64,000 nt of DNA from Myxococcales bacterium (lineage in GTDB: Bacteria; Myxococcota_A; Polyangia; Polyangiales; Ga0077539): contig JAAFIF010000028.1 of assembly GCA_013298625.1 (NCBI GenBank), positions 1 through 64,000 of the forward strand, in the 5' to 3' direction. The notes below the pieces were generated by a model. The model had not been told where the DNA came from and made no database searches. It saw only the letters and a program-made list of their open reading frames with translations. Shown here in pieces: positions 27,085 through 37,514 of this stretch (positions are counted from its first letter, which is position 1; each line of letters begins with the position of its first letter). The translations under genes were made by a program, and so were the position numbers.

Positions 27085-29232
27085 ATGACGCGCAAGACAC
27101 AGTCGACGCGACGAAGCCCGGTGTTCGGGGCGCTAGCAGCGTTCGCTGTTGGCTGTGGCAACGAGCCGCCCGTGCAAGCGCCGGACGCGAGCACCGACGC
27201 ATCCGCGCCCGAGGCCGTCGCGGCCGCGCGGCAAGCGAGCGCCGCGGCCAACGCGATCACCCGCGAAAACGCTCGCCAAGGCCTTCCTCCGACGGTGGAC
27301 GTGGATCCTTCGCTCAGGCCCTGTCGCTCCGACGGTCCGCCGTACACCTGCTCGCCGTGCATGGTGGGAGGGCCGTGTGACACGGGGATTCCCTGTCGAC
27401 TCGGCCGGACGACGGCGTGCATCGTGGATCGCCCCGTGTGCACCGACACCGGCCCCGCGGCGAACGGAACCACGTGCGGCGCGATGGGCTCAGGGATGGT
27501 GTGTACGGCAGGCGCGTGCGGTTGCCCCGCGGGCCAGCAAAACTGCGGCGGGGTCTGCAGGATCTCCGGCACGTGCACGGTGGGCGTCGGAGGATGCGCG
27601 GTCACCGGCGCGTGGACGTGCAGCGGAACCAACGCGGTCTGCAGCGCCACGCCCGCGCCCCCGCAAGCGGAGACGTGCAACGGCGTCGACGACAACTGCA
27701 ACGGCGTGATCGACGACATCACGTCGGTCTCGTGCGCGCCGGCGACGTGCCAGATCGGCGCGACCTACTGCATGGCTGGGATGACTGGCTGCGCGCGCAC
27801 AGGAAATTCACCGGCAGGAATGGCCTGCGCAGGCGTCACCGGCGGCGTGTGCGACGGCCTCGGGACCTGCGTGTGTCCCGCGGGGCAGACCAACTGCGGC
27901 GGCACGTGTCGCCCGACCGGGACCTTCTGCACCGTGGGCGTCGGCGCGTGCGCGCGCAGCGGAACCATCGTGTGCAGCGGCGCGGGCACTGTGTGTTCGG
28001 CCACGCCCGGCGCGCCCACGGCGGAGTCGTGCAACGGCGTCGACGACAACTGCGACGGAGCCGTCGACAACATCGCCGCCACGCCGTGCTCGCCCAACGC
28101 GTGCCAGACCGGCGTCCTCGCGTGCGCGGGCGCCAGCACGGTGTGCGTCGCCACCGCGAACCGCCCCTTCGGCACCTCGTGCGCGCCCCCGTCTGCGGGC
28201 GTGTGCAACGGAGGCGGCGCCTGCGTGTGCCCCGCAGGAACGGGCCTTTGTGGCGGCATTTGTACGGCCGGTGTCGGCAACGCCTGCACCGTGGGAACCG
28301 GCGTGTGCCAGCGCTGGGGCAGCCTGGTGTGCACGGGCGCTGGCGCCGCGGGATGCAGCGTGGGCGCGGGCGGGCCGAGCGAAGCGCCCGAGCGCACGTG
28401 CAACAACGGGCTCGACGACGACTGCGACGGGCTCGTGGACCTCGCGGACCCCGACTGCCCGCGCGGACCGCCCAACGACTTCTGCATCAACGCCACGCCG
28501 ATCGGGCTCACGCCCAGCGTTCCGGTTTCGTTTAGCGGGAGCACCGCGACGGCGCAGCACGAGATGGACGGGACGTGCGGCGCGAGCACGATGTCCTCCG
28601 ATGTCTACTACAGCTTCACGGTCACCGAGCGCTCGCTCGTGTACGCGGACGCGTTCGGGTCGAGCTACAACACCGTGCTCTTCTTCACGCCTTTCTGCGG
28701 CGGCGCGCAACCGTGGGGCTTCGCGTGCAACGACGACGCGTGCGCGAGCAACAGCAGCCAGATCGTCCAGGTCCTCAACCCCGGGACGTACTACCTCGTC
28801 GTCAGCGGCTTCAACGGCAGCCGGGGCAACTTCAACGTCAACATGCAGATGTTGCCCGCGTCGGACCGCGCGTTTCAGATCGGCAGCGGCAACAACTGGT
28901 ACGGCGGCAACACGAGCGGGCTCAGCAATCGCCACACGCCGGGCTGCGCGACTTCGAACGCGCCGGACGAGACCTGGTACCACGTCTCGTGCCCCTGGTA
29001 CCCCGGCGGCGGGATGTACGCGGGCACCTGCGGGATGGCCGGCTGGGACACGATGCTCGCGTTTCGTCAGGGCAACGCGTGGGGCGGACCGAGCGCGTGC
29101 AACGACGACTCGTGCGGACTGCAGAGCCAGATCTGGAGCGGCGTGACCGGCGGCGCAGGCATCCGCGCGGTGTACGTCGACGGATACTCGAGCGCGCAGG
29201 GCGGCTACACCGTCAACATCAACCTTCCTTGA
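27085..29232 (+). CDS. Cys-rich lipoprotein with MopE-like metal-binding motifs and C-terminal beta domains
   Basis: Lipobox AAFAVGC; CNGVDDNCNGVIDD, CNGVDDNCDGAVDN, CNNGLDDDCDGLVD. Confidence 0.88.
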   Translation: MTRKTQSTRRSPVFGALAAFAVGCGNEPPVQAPDASTDASAPEAVAAARQASAAANAITRENARQGLPPTVDVDPSLRPCRSDGPPYTCSPCMVGGPCDTGIPCRLGRTTACIVDRPVCTDTGPAANGTTCGAMGSGMVCTAGACGCPAGQQNCGGVCRISGTCTVGVGGCAVTGAWTCSGTNAVCSATPAPPQAETCNGVDDNCNGVIDDITSVSCAPATCQIGATYCMAGMTGCARTGNSPAGMACAGVTGGVCDGLGTCVCPAGQTNCGGTCRPTGTFCTVGVGACARSGTIVCSGAGTVCSATPGAPTAESCNGVDDNCDGAVDNIAATPCSPNACQTGVLACAGASTVCVATANRPFGTSCAPPSAGVCNGGGACVCPAGTGLCGGICTAGVGNACTVGTGVCQRWGSLVCTGAGAAGCSVGAGGPSEAPERTCNNGLDDDCDGLVDLADPDCPRGPPNDFCINATPIGLTPSVPVSFSGSTATAQHEMDGTCGASTMSSDVYYSFTVTERSLVYADAFGSSYNTVLFFTPFCGGAQPWGFACNDDACASNSSQIVQVLNPGTYYLVVSGFNGSRGNFNVNMQMLPASDRAFQIGSGNNWYGGNTSGLSNRHTPGCATSNAPDETWYHVSCPWYPGGGMYAGTCGMAGWDTMLAFRQGNAWGGPSACNDDSCGLQSQIWSGVTGGAGIRAVYVDGYSSAQGGYTVNINLP

Positions 29233-29248
29233 ACGAGCGATGCAGCCC

Positions 29249-31027
29249 ATGAACAACCGCGCACTTCACGCACTGCTCTTCGCTCCGGCGCTGGCCCTCA
29301 CGATGGCGGCGTGCAGCACTCCCTCGACGCCCGACGCCGAGGTGCCCACGGACGTGACCCGTCGCGAGGCGAGCACCGACGGCTCGTCGGGCATGGACGG
29401 CTCGCTCTCGGACGCCGAATCGCTGCCGGACAGCAACCCCGACGCGCGCCCTGCGGACTGCCCTCCGGGCTCGATGCGCTGCGGTGACCTCTGCACGAGC
29501 TTGCTCGTCGACTCGGCGAACTGCGGCGCCTGCGGCAACGCGTGCCCGATGGGACAAGCGTGCAGCAACGGCGCGTGCGGCGCGGTCACGTGCCCGATGG
29601 GCACGACGATGTGCGCGGGCCGATGCGTCAATCTTCAGGGCGACGGACAGCACTGCGGCGCCTGCGGAACCGCCTGTCCCGAAGGCCAGACCTGCCAGGC
29701 CGGCGCGTGCTCGATGGCCCCGTGCCCGATGGGAACGACCGCGTGCGCGGGCACCTGCGCCAACACGCAGACGAGCCGCGATCACTGCGGCGCCTGCGGG
29801 CGCGCGTGCGCCGCGGGGGAGATGTGCAGCGCGGGCGCGTGCGTCGCGCTGATGGTGGTGTGCCCGATGGGGACCACCAACTGCGGCGGGCTGTGCACGA
29901 GCACCAACATCGACGCGCGCAACTGCGGCGCCTGCGGGCGCGCGTGCGCCGCGGGCCAGCTGTGCAACAGCGGGACGTGCACCGCGGGCGGCCCCGAGTG
30001 CCCGGCAGGGACGATCGCGTGCGGCGACCGCTGCGTCGACGCGCAGCGCGACGGCAACAACTGCGGAACGTGCGGCACAGTGTGTGCCGCGGGGACCATC
30101 TGCCAGTCCGGCGTCTGCGCCGCTCCGTGCAACGGAGGCCTCTCTCGCTGCGGCGGAACGTGCGTCAACACCGGCGTCGACCCGGCACACTGCGGTGCTT
30201 GCGGGGCCGCTTGTATGTCCGGTCAGTCCTGCATCGGCGGCGTGTGCATGGGCGGCTGCGCGAGCCCGCTTCGCACCTGCGGGACGAGCTGCGTCGACCC
30301 GCGCATCGACACACGGCACTGCGGCGCGTGCAACAACGCGTGCCCTGCGGGACAGACGTGCAGCGCTGGGGCGTGCGTCTCTTCGGGCTGCGGCGCGGGG
30401 CAGACGTCCTGCGGCGGGACGTGCGTCAACACCAGCTCGGACAACACCCACTGCGGCGCGTGCTTCAACCCGTGCGGTCGAGGGCTCGTGTGCCGCGCGG
30501 GAGCGTGCGTCTCTGGCTGCGATCCGGGCCTGACCTCGTGCAGCGGGACGTGCATCAACACGCAGACCGACCGCAACCACTGCGGCGCCTGCGGGACCGT
30601 CTGCGCTGCGGGGCAGAACTGCATCGCGGGCGCGTGCGTGGCGGGCTGCGGGACGCTCACCAACTGCAGCGGGACGTGCATCAGCACGCAGACCGACCCG
30701 AACAACTGCGGCGCCTGCGGGATGCGCTGCATGCTCGGCCAGGGCTGCAACATGGGCGTTTGCGGGATCGTGTGCCCGGCGCCGACGAGCAACTGTGGCG
30801 GGGCGTGCGTGCTGACGACGGACGACGACAACCACTGCGGCGGCTGCAATCGCCCGTGCACGGGCGTGACGTTCTGCCGGGCGAGCGCGTGCGTGGCGGG
30901 CTGCCGCGCCGGGCTGACCGCTTGCAGCGGGGCGTGCGTGAACACTCAGCGAAGCAACGCGCACTGCGGCGCCTGCGGCCGCGCGTGCGCGGCGGGACAG
31001 ACGTGCACCGACGGGACGTGCCGCTGA
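29249..31027 (+). CDS. Lipoprotein of about 12 tandem Cys-rich repeats (CxxGxxxCxGxCVNTxxDxxHCGACGxxCxxGxxCxxGxC)
   Basis: Lipobox LALTMAACS; twelve repeats countable in the translation. Confidence 0.92.
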   Translation: MNNRALHALLFAPALALTMAACSTPSTPDAEVPTDVTRREASTDGSSGMDGSLSDAESLPDSNPDARPADCPPGSMRCGDLCTSLLVDSANCGACGNACPMGQACSNGACGAVTCPMGTTMCAGRCVNLQGDGQHCGACGTACPEGQTCQAGACSMAPCPMGTTACAGTCANTQTSRDHCGACGRACAAGEMCSAGACVALMVVCPMGTTNCGGLCTSTNIDARNCGACGRACAAGQLCNSGTCTAGGPECPAGTIACGDRCVDAQRDGNNCGTCGTVCAAGTICQSGVCAAPCNGGLSRCGGTCVNTGVDPAHCGACGAACMSGQSCIGGVCMGGCASPLRTCGTSCVDPRIDTRHCGACNNACPAGQTCSAGACVSSGCGAGQTSCGGTCVNTSSDNTHCGACFNPCGRGLVCRAGACVSGCDPGLTSCSGTCINTQTDRNHCGACGTVCAAGQNCIAGACVAGCGTLTNCSGTCISTQTDPNNCGACGMRCMLGQGCNMGVCGIVCPAPTSNCGGACVLTTDDDNHCGGCNRPCTGVTFCRASACVAGCRAGLTACSGACVNTQRSNAHCGACGRACAAGQTCTDGTCR

Positions 31028-31054
31028 GCTGATCGCGCTACACTCGCGCCCACG

Positions 31055-32794
31055 ATGACATCTGCGTCGATGGAGATGAGCGCGAGCGCCAAGAGCGCTT
31101 CGAGTACAGCAACGGCGAAGCTCGACGAGCTTCTGGGGAGACTGAAAGAGAAGGCGAGGCCGTTCGCGAGGCTGTCGGCGGCCGAGCGCGCGGCGCTGGT
31201 TGAAGCGTGTATTCCCAGGTTGATGGCGTGCGCCGAGGCGTGGGTCGAAGCCGCGTGCCGCGCCAAGGGGCTGCGCAGCGATCACCCCGAGGTGAGCGAA
31301 GAGGTCTTCGGCGGGCCGATGACCACCGTGCGCAATTTGCGATGGCTCGCGTGGTCGCTGCGAGAGATCGCGAAGACGGGCAAGCCTACGCTCGGGGACA
31401 AGCGCTTCGGGACGATGCGCGACGGGGTGACCACGGTCGAAGTGTTTCCGGGCGACGGGCTCGACGGGGCGCTGTTCGCGGGGTTTTCGGCGCGCGTTCG
31501 GATGGAGAAGGGGATCGATCGCGCGGGCGTGATCGCGAAGCAAGCGAGCTTCTACGGCAAGAAGGACCCCGAGGGCGCGGTGTCGCTCGTGCTCGGCGCG
31601 GGCAACGTCGCGTCGATCCCGCCGATGGACGCGCTCTACAAGATGTTCGTCGACGGCAACGTGTGCATCGTGAAGCTCAACCCGGTCAACGAGTACCTGG
31701 GGCCCTTCTACGAGCAAGCGCTCGCGCCGCTGGTGGACGCGGGCTACCTCGCCTTCGTGAAGGGCGGCGGAGACGTGGGCGCGTACCTGGTCAACCACGC
31801 GCTGGTGGACGACGTTCACATCACCGGGTCGGACCGAACGCACGACGTGATCGTGTGGGGACCGGCCGGCGCCGAGCGCGACAAGCGCATCGCGGCGAAG
31901 GACCCGCTCTTGAAGAAGAGCATCACGAGCGAGCTCGGCTGCGTGACCCCCGTGGTGATCGCGCCGGCGAAGTTTAGCGAGAACGAGCTGGATTTTCTCT
32001 CGCAGAACATCGCGACCATGATGATCAACAACGCGAGCTGCAACTGCAACGCGGGCAAGATGTTGGTCACGTCCAAGGGCTGGGCGCAGCGCGACGCGCT
32101 GATGTCCAAGCTGCGCGCGGTGCTCAAAGAGGTCCCCTCGCGCAAGGCGTACTACCCAGGCGCGTTCGACCGCTACGAGCACCTGGTGGGCGGCCGCTCG
32201 GGGGTCGAGGCGTTCGGCGAGAAGAGCGCAGACAAGCTGCCGTGGACGGTGATCGCAGGGCTCGACGCCAAGAGCGACGACACGCTGTTCGTGACCGAGC
32301 CGTTCTGCCCGATCCTGAGCGAGGCGATCATCGACGAGAGCGACCCGGTGAAGTTCATCGAAGCCGCGACGGCGTTCTGCAACGACAAGCTGTGGGGGAC
32401 GCTCTCGGGGATCATGGTGATCCACCCGTCGATCGAGAAGGACACGGCGGGAAGCGCCGCGGTGGACAAGGCCGTGGCCGAGCTGCGCTACGGCGCGGTG
32501 GGCATCAACTGCTGGACCGGGGTGGTCTACGGGATGGTGACGCCGCCGTGGGGCGCGCACCCGTCGAGCACGCTCGAGAACATCCAGGGCGGCCTCGGGT
32601 GGGTGCACAACACGTTCATGCTCGAGGGGATCGAGAAGGTCGTGGTGAGGGCGCCGGTGACGGTCAACCCGAAGCCTCCCTTCTTCGCGACGCACAAGAA
32701 CGCGCACGTGGTGGCGCCGAAGGTGCTCGCGCTCGAGGCGAACCCGTCGTGGTTCAAGGTTCCGGGCATCGCGCTGAGCGCGCTGTTCGGCTGA
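31055..32794 (+). CDS. Aldehyde dehydrogenase family protein (divergent)
   Basis: VSLVLGAGNVASIPPMDALYKMFVDGNVCIVKLNPVN, HITGSDRTHD, SELGCVTPVVI, INNASCNCNAGKM. Confidence 0.88.
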   Translation: MTSASMEMSASAKSASSTATAKLDELLGRLKEKARPFARLSAAERAALVEACIPRLMACAEAWVEAACRAKGLRSDHPEVSEEVFGGPMTTVRNLRWLAWSLREIAKTGKPTLGDKRFGTMRDGVTTVEVFPGDGLDGALFAGFSARVRMEKGIDRAGVIAKQASFYGKKDPEGAVSLVLGAGNVASIPPMDALYKMFVDGNVCIVKLNPVNEYLGPFYEQALAPLVDAGYLAFVKGGGDVGAYLVNHALVDDVHITGSDRTHDVIVWGPAGAERDKRIAAKDPLLKKSITSELGCVTPVVIAPAKFSENELDFLSQNIATMMINNASCNCNAGKMLVTSKGWAQRDALMSKLRAVLKEVPSRKAYYPGAFDRYEHLVGGRSGVEAFGEKSADKLPWTVIAGLDAKSDDTLFVTEPFCPILSEAIIDESDPVKFIEAATAFCNDKLWGTLSGIMVIHPSIEKDTAGSAAVDKAVAELRYGAVGINCWTGVVYGMVTPPWGAHPSSTLENIQGGLGWVHNTFMLEGIEKVVVRAPVTVNPKPPFFATHKNAHVVAPKVLALEANPSWFKVPGIALSALFG

Positions 32795-32824
32795 GCTGAG
32801 CGGCGAGCGCGACTACGACCGCGA

Positions 32825-34936
32825 TTACGACCGCGACGGGGGCGCGATCAACGAGCCCGCGAGCACGATCATCGCGCGACCAGAGACCACGCAGCGGTCG
32901 CGCGCCACCACGGTCTCGTCGAACGGAACGCTCTCGCTCACCGTGTCGATCGCGCACCACATGACCGTGCCCTGCGCGATCGGCGGCAGCGCGAACTCGC
33001 GCGGCGTGAGGTCGGGGTTGCACAGCCACACGACGGCGTCGTCGAGCCCGTGCGCGCCGGCCATCAAGACGCCCAGCGCGCGCTCTTGCGCGGCGCTCCA
33101 GGTGGGCGCGTCGAGCGTTCGTCCATCGGGTCCGAACCAGAGCACGTCGGGCACGTCGCTGCCCTCTGCGTGTCCGGCGAGGTGCAGCGCCCGGCGCGGC
33201 GGGACGAGCTTCTGTCGCAGCGCGATCACCGAGCGGACCCAGGCGAACCACCCTGCGTTCTTCTGGCGCAGGCTCCAGTCGACCCACGAGGTCGCGTCGT
33301 CCAAGCAGTACGGGTTGTTGTTGCCGCCCTGCGATCGCAGCAGCTCGTCGCCGTGCGCGAGCATGGGGACGCCCAGCGACAAGAGCATCGTCGCGAGCAG
33401 GTTGCGCGCAGAGCGCAGGCGCATGTCGGTCACTTCGACGTCGTCCGTCGCGCCCTCGAACCCGTGGTTGTCGCTGTGCTCGTTGTCGCTGCCGTCGCGG
33501 TTGTTCTCGCCGTTGCTGTCGTTGTGCTTGCGCAGGTACGAGACGAGGTCGCTCAGCGTGAAGCCGTCGTGTGATGTGACGAAGTTGACGCTGGCCGTGG
33601 GCGGGCGCGCGCTGGCGCTGAACAGGTCGCTCGACCCTGCGACGCGCGAGGCGAAGACCCCGCGCGTGCCCGCGGCGCGCTGAAGCCAGTAGCGGCGCGC
33701 GGTGTCTCTGAACGCGCCGTTCCACTCGCGCATGGGGTGAGGAAACTGCGCGAGACGATAGCCTCCCGCGCCGATGTCCCACGGCTCGGCGATGAGCTTC
33801 ACCCGAGACAACACCGGGTCGTTGATCACCGCGGACCACAGCGCCGACGGGTGCTCGAAGCTCTTCTTGCGCCCGCGCGTCAGGGCCGCCGCGAGGTCGA
33901 AGCGAAACCCGTCCACGTGAAATTCACTCACCCAATAGCGCAGAGAGTCCAGCACCAACCGCAGCGCCGCGGGCTGCTCGAGGTCCAGTGAATTTCCTGT
34001 CCCGGTGACGTCGTCGTAGCGCGCGAGGTCGCCCTCTCGAAGCCGGTAGTACCCCGCGTTGTCCAAGCCCCGCAGCGAGAGCGTCGGCCCCAGGTGATTG
34101 CCCTCGCACGTGTGGTTGTAGACCACGTCGAGGATCACTTCGATCCCTGCTTTGTGCAGCGATCGGATCATCGCCTTGCACTCTTCGACCTGCTCGCCCC
34201 TGCGCCCCGACGCGCTGTATCGCCCCGTGGGAGCGAAGAAGCCCAGCGTCGCGTAGCCCCAGTAGTTCTTCGTCCCGCGCGCGACCAGGTGCCGCTCGTC
34301 GCCGATCTCGTGGATGGGCAACAGCTCGACCGCGGTCACGCCGAGGCTCGTGAAGTGCTCGATCATCGCGGGGTGCACGAGACCCGCGTAGGTCCCGCGC
34401 AGGTCCTCGGGCAGCTCTGGGTGGCGCGCGGTCATGCCCTTCACGTGGCACTCGTAGATGACCGTGTCCTTCCACGCCCGACGCAGCGGAGCGTCGTCGC
34501 GCCAGTCGAAATCCCCGTCGACCACCACGGATTTCGCCGCTGCACGCGCGCCGTCATCGTGCCGAGCCGGAGCGCGCTCGATGTCCTCTGCGAGCACGTC
34601 GTACGAGTACAGCTCGCGCGACCACAGCGGGTCGTTGGCGATCGCGCGCGCGTACGGGTCCACCAGCACCTTCGAAGGGTCGAAGCGATGACCGCGCGCG
34701 GGGTCGAACGGCCCGTGCACACGAAACCCATACAGCTGCCCGGCGCGCACATTGGGGACGCGCGCGACGAAGGTGAAATCCGGGCCGCGCTCCATGGGGA
34801 TGCGCGTTCGCTCGGCGGACTCTTCGTGGTCGAACAAGCACAGCTCGACGCCGGTCGCGTGTCGCGAGTGGGCGCAGAAGAACGCGCCGTCTTCAACGAG
34901 CGTTGCGCCGAGCGGAGGGCGGTCGTCGTCGATCAT
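32825..34936 (-). CDS. glgX: Glycogen debranching enzyme GlgX
   Basis: PLGATLVEDGAFFCAHSRHATGVELCLFD, VILDVVYNHTCEGNHLGPTLSLRGLDN, FHVDGFRFDLA, AEPWDIGAGGY, NFVTSHDGFTLSDLVSY. Confidence 0.96.
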   Translation of the reverse strand: MIDDDRPPLGATLVEDGAFFCAHSRHATGVELCLFDHEESAERTRIPMERGPDFTFVARVPNVRAGQLYGFRVHGPFDPARGHRFDPSKVLVDPYARAIANDPLWSRELYSYDVLAEDIERAPARHDDGARAAAKSVVVDGDFDWRDDAPLRRAWKDTVIYECHVKGMTARHPELPEDLRGTYAGLVHPAMIEHFTSLGVTAVELLPIHEIGDERHLVARGTKNYWGYATLGFFAPTGRYSASGRRGEQVEECKAMIRSLHKAGIEVILDVVYNHTCEGNHLGPTLSLRGLDNAGYYRLREGDLARYDDVTGTGNSLDLEQPAALRLVLDSLRYWVSEFHVDGFRFDLAAALTRGRKKSFEHPSALWSAVINDPVLSRVKLIAEPWDIGAGGYRLAQFPHPMREWNGAFRDTARRYWLQRAAGTRGVFASRVAGSSDLFSASARPPTASVNFVTSHDGFTLSDLVSYLRKHNDSNGENNRDGSDNEHSDNHGFEGATDDVEVTDMRLRSARNLLATMLLSLGVPMLAHGDELLRSQGGNNNPYCLDDATSWVDWSLRQKNAGWFAWVRSVIALRQKLVPPRRALHLAGHAEGSDVPDVLWFGPDGRTLDAPTWSAAQERALGVLMAGAHGLDDAVVWLCNPDLTPREFALPPIAQGTVMWCAIDTVSESVPFDETVVARDRCVVSGRAMIVLAGSLIAPPSRS

Positions 34937-34954
34937 GCTCGTCGTGCTGCGCGC

Positions 34955-36214
34955 TCAGCGACGCGGGTAGAGCAGGTCGCCGCGAAACGAGAACCCGAGC
35001 GCGAGGTAGGGCATCGCGCTCGCGACGTAGTCCGCCGCGGCGGTGCTGTTGCCGAGCATGGTCTCTTGCGCCGAGCGATCGCCGGTGCGGTACCGATGCG
35101 AGACCCACCACTGCACCGCGAGAAACACCGTCGGCGCGTTGAACCGCGCGTGATAGCTCTCTCGGATGTTGTACGCGATGAGCGGGCCGATGCGGTGCAT
35201 GGGGCCGTTGGGGTCGAAGAAATTGCCCGCGCCGCAGCCGTCCGTAGCCGAGCCGCGAACGCCGATTCCGCCGGTCGCGCTCGCGCAGAAGTCAGTGTTC
35301 TGAAAGTCGCTCTTGCCGAAGAACGCCTGCGTATACGAGTGGCGCACGCCGATGTTGAGCCCCGCGCCCTCTGGGGCGAACAGCACGTCCGAGTCGATGT
35401 GCGCGAACCAGCCGCGCGTCGGGACGACGGTGTCTTGCAGGATGTCGTACCAGACGCTGGTCCCGCGGCGATCGGCGGCGTTGGACATCGCGTTCATCGG
35501 GTCGGCCGCGCGCTGGCCGGCCTCGGGCAGGCGCGTGTTCAGCTGGCTGTAGAACGCGCGCGCGTTGGTGCGGAGCACGATGGCGTTGGCGAGGCGGATC
35601 TGAAACGCCGCGCCGAACGTGAGCTGAAAGCCCGTGGTGCTGTAGGACCACTTGTTGGCGCCGCCGACGTCTTGATCGCGGTCGCTCACGCGCGCTTGCG
35701 GCGAGTCCCAGCTCTGCACGGTGTCGAACGTGCCCACCATCCCGATGAACTCGGCGCCGGCGGACAAGTTGAGCAGCGCGAGCGGCTGCACTTCAGCGAA
35801 CGCTCCGACGCGGCCCCACGCAGGCGAGACCGTGGCCACGGGCGTAAACGCCACGAACGCGTCGCGAAACACCGTGTCGAGGTTTTGATAGAGCCTCGAG
35901 CGGTACGAGAAGCGCACGTCCGAGAAGAGCCCGAGCGGGTTGAGGCGGATCGCCGTCACGCTGCGGTACGTCCAGTAGTTGCGGCGGAGGATCTCTTCGT
36001 CCTCGTTGCGCGGCTCAGGGCGCAGCGGATCGGGCGCGACGGTGCGACCGCGCAGCCCCACGACGGGCCCGGTGCCCGAGAACGACGCGCCCGTCGCCTG
36101 CGCGTGCGCGGCGTTCGACGTACAGAGCACGGCCGCGCTGACGGTGGTGATCGTCGCGAGCAGCGCAGCGTTTTTGTGTACCAACGTGACCGTCTTTCGG
36201 CGCGTTCGAGTCAT
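34955..36214 (-). CDS. Hypothetical outer-membrane beta-barrel-like protein
   Basis: Signal peptide ending AHAQA; alternating aromatic/hydrophobic strand pattern. Confidence 0.65.
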   Translation of the reverse strand: MTRTRRKTVTLVHKNAALLATITTVSAAVLCTSNAAHAQATGASFSGTGPVVGLRGRTVAPDPLRPEPRNEDEEILRRNYWTYRSVTAIRLNPLGLFSDVRFSYRSRLYQNLDTVFRDAFVAFTPVATVSPAWGRVGAFAEVQPLALLNLSAGAEFIGMVGTFDTVQSWDSPQARVSDRDQDVGGANKWSYSTTGFQLTFGAAFQIRLANAIVLRTNARAFYSQLNTRLPEAGQRAADPMNAMSNAADRRGTSVWYDILQDTVVPTRGWFAHIDSDVLFAPEGAGLNIGVRHSYTQAFFGKSDFQNTDFCASATGGIGVRGSATDGCGAGNFFDPNGPMHRIGPLIAYNIRESYHARFNAPTVFLAVQWWVSHRYRTGDRSAQETMLGNSTAAADYVASAMPYLALGFSFRGDLLYPRR

Positions 36215-36309
36215 CCCGGCTCCCTCAGGTTGAGGCAACGGTACCCGAAACTGTCACGCGAAAGACAGCGTTGTTTTGCCGCTCGCACACCCCACGAGCG
36301 GCGGAATTG

Positions 36310-37338
36310 TCAGCCCTTGGCGGCCTTGGCTTCCATCTCGGCGACCTCGGTCGCGAAGTCCTTGACGGCGGCCTTCTCGACGCCCTCGCCCACTTCGAAG
36401 CGGACGACCTTGGCCACCTTGGCGCCCTTGGCGATGTTGGCGATGAACTGGGTCATGGTCTGCTTGCCCTCCTTGACGGAGTACTGCTCGAGCAGGACGG
36501 CCTCGCTCATCCACTTGTTGACCTTTCCCTCGATGATCTTGTCCTTGGCCTGCTGGGGGCGGCCTGCGAGGGACTTGGCCTTCTTGCCGAGCTCGGCGTG
36601 CTTGGCCTTCACGGCGTCGGTCACGTTCTCGGGCTCTTCTTGCATGCGCTTCTCCCACGAAGCGAGCTCGGCCGCGGCGTCGTCCTCTTCGGCCTTGATC
36701 TGCGCAGCGGCGATCTCTTTCTGCTTCGCGATGTCATCGGCGCTGACCTCGTCGCGGCGCAGGTAGCTCGACTTCTGCGAAGCAGCCTGGATCGCCACTT
36801 CTTCGGCCACGAGCGCGAGGTCGCCCTCGCCCTCGACCGCGACGAGCACCGCGATCTTGGAGTTGAAGTGCACGTAGGTGCCGATCACGCCCGAGCTGGT
36901 CACCAGCTCGACGCGGCGAACGGCGTGCTTCTCGCCGCTCTTCGCGGTGAGCTCGTCGCCCATCTCTTTGATGGTCTTGCCGTCGACCGCGGCCGCTTCG
37001 AGCGACGCGAGGTCGGTCGCGCCGACCTTGAGCGCCGTCTCGACAGCGGCCTTGGCGAGGGCCTTGAAGCCGTCACCGTTGGCGACGAAGTCCGTCTGGC
37101 AGTTGACCTCGACGATGACGCCGGTCTTGCCGTCGGCGCTGATCGCGGTGAGCGCCGCGCCTTCGGTCGCGACGCGGCCGGCACGGTTGTCGACCTTGCC
37201 GCGGAGCTTGACCTGCAGGATCTCGAACGCCTTGTCGAGGTCGCCGTCCGCCTCGGTCAGGGCGCCCTTGCAATCACTCATCCCAGCGCCGCTTCGGTCG
37301 CGGAGCTGCTTCACCATCGCCGCAGTAATCGTGGCCAT
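36310..37338 (-). CDS. tsf: Translation elongation factor Ts
   Basis: MATITAAMVKQLRDRSGAGMSDCKGALTEADGDLDKAFEILQ; VIVEVNCQTDFVAN. Confidence 0.98.
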   Translation of the reverse strand: MATITAAMVKQLRDRSGAGMSDCKGALTEADGDLDKAFEILQVKLRGKVDNRAGRVATEGAALTAISADGKTGVIVEVNCQTDFVANGDGFKALAKAAVETALKVGATDLASLEAAAVDGKTIKEMGDELTAKSGEKHAVRRVELVTSSGVIGTYVHFNSKIAVLVAVEGEGDLALVAEEVAIQAASQKSSYLRRDEVSADDIAKQKEIAAAQIKAEEDDAAAELASWEKRMQEEPENVTDAVKAKHAELGKKAKSLAGRPQQAKDKIIEGKVNKWMSEAVLLEQYSVKEGKQTMTQFIANIAKGAKVAKVVRFEVGEGVEKAAVKDFATEVAEMEAKAAKG

Positions 37339-37378
37339 CTGCCATTCCTTCAGTGAACTGTCGTAGAACCTACACAGA

Positions 37379-37454
37379 GGTAGAGCGCTGTCCTGAGGGG
37401 TTCTCGCTGCCGCTCAGCGCGGCGGGCGAGGGCCCATCAGAACAGCGCTCTACC
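37379..37454. ncRNA. Large intercistronic hairpin between rpsB and tsf
   Basis: GGTAGAGCGCTGT(c)CTGA / TCAG(a)ACAGCGCTCTACC arms (17 of 18 paired) plus inner CTCGCtGCCGC / GCGcGGCgGGCGAG. Confidence 0.6.
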
Positions 37455-37514
37455 GAATAAACACGGTTTGCGCGCAGCGCTCGCGCGACGTGTGACCGCC
37501 GCACAAGCGGAGGA

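Noticed and set aside
29500-31020. Tandem repeat DNA as a possible CRISPR-like array
   Set aside because: It is a coding repeat (about 120-nt units matching a 40-aa Cys-rich motif), not identical short repeats with unique spacers.
37379-37391. GGTAGAGC as part of a tRNA D-arm
   Set aside because: No T-loop GGTTCRA, anticodon arm or acceptor stem can be arranged around it.
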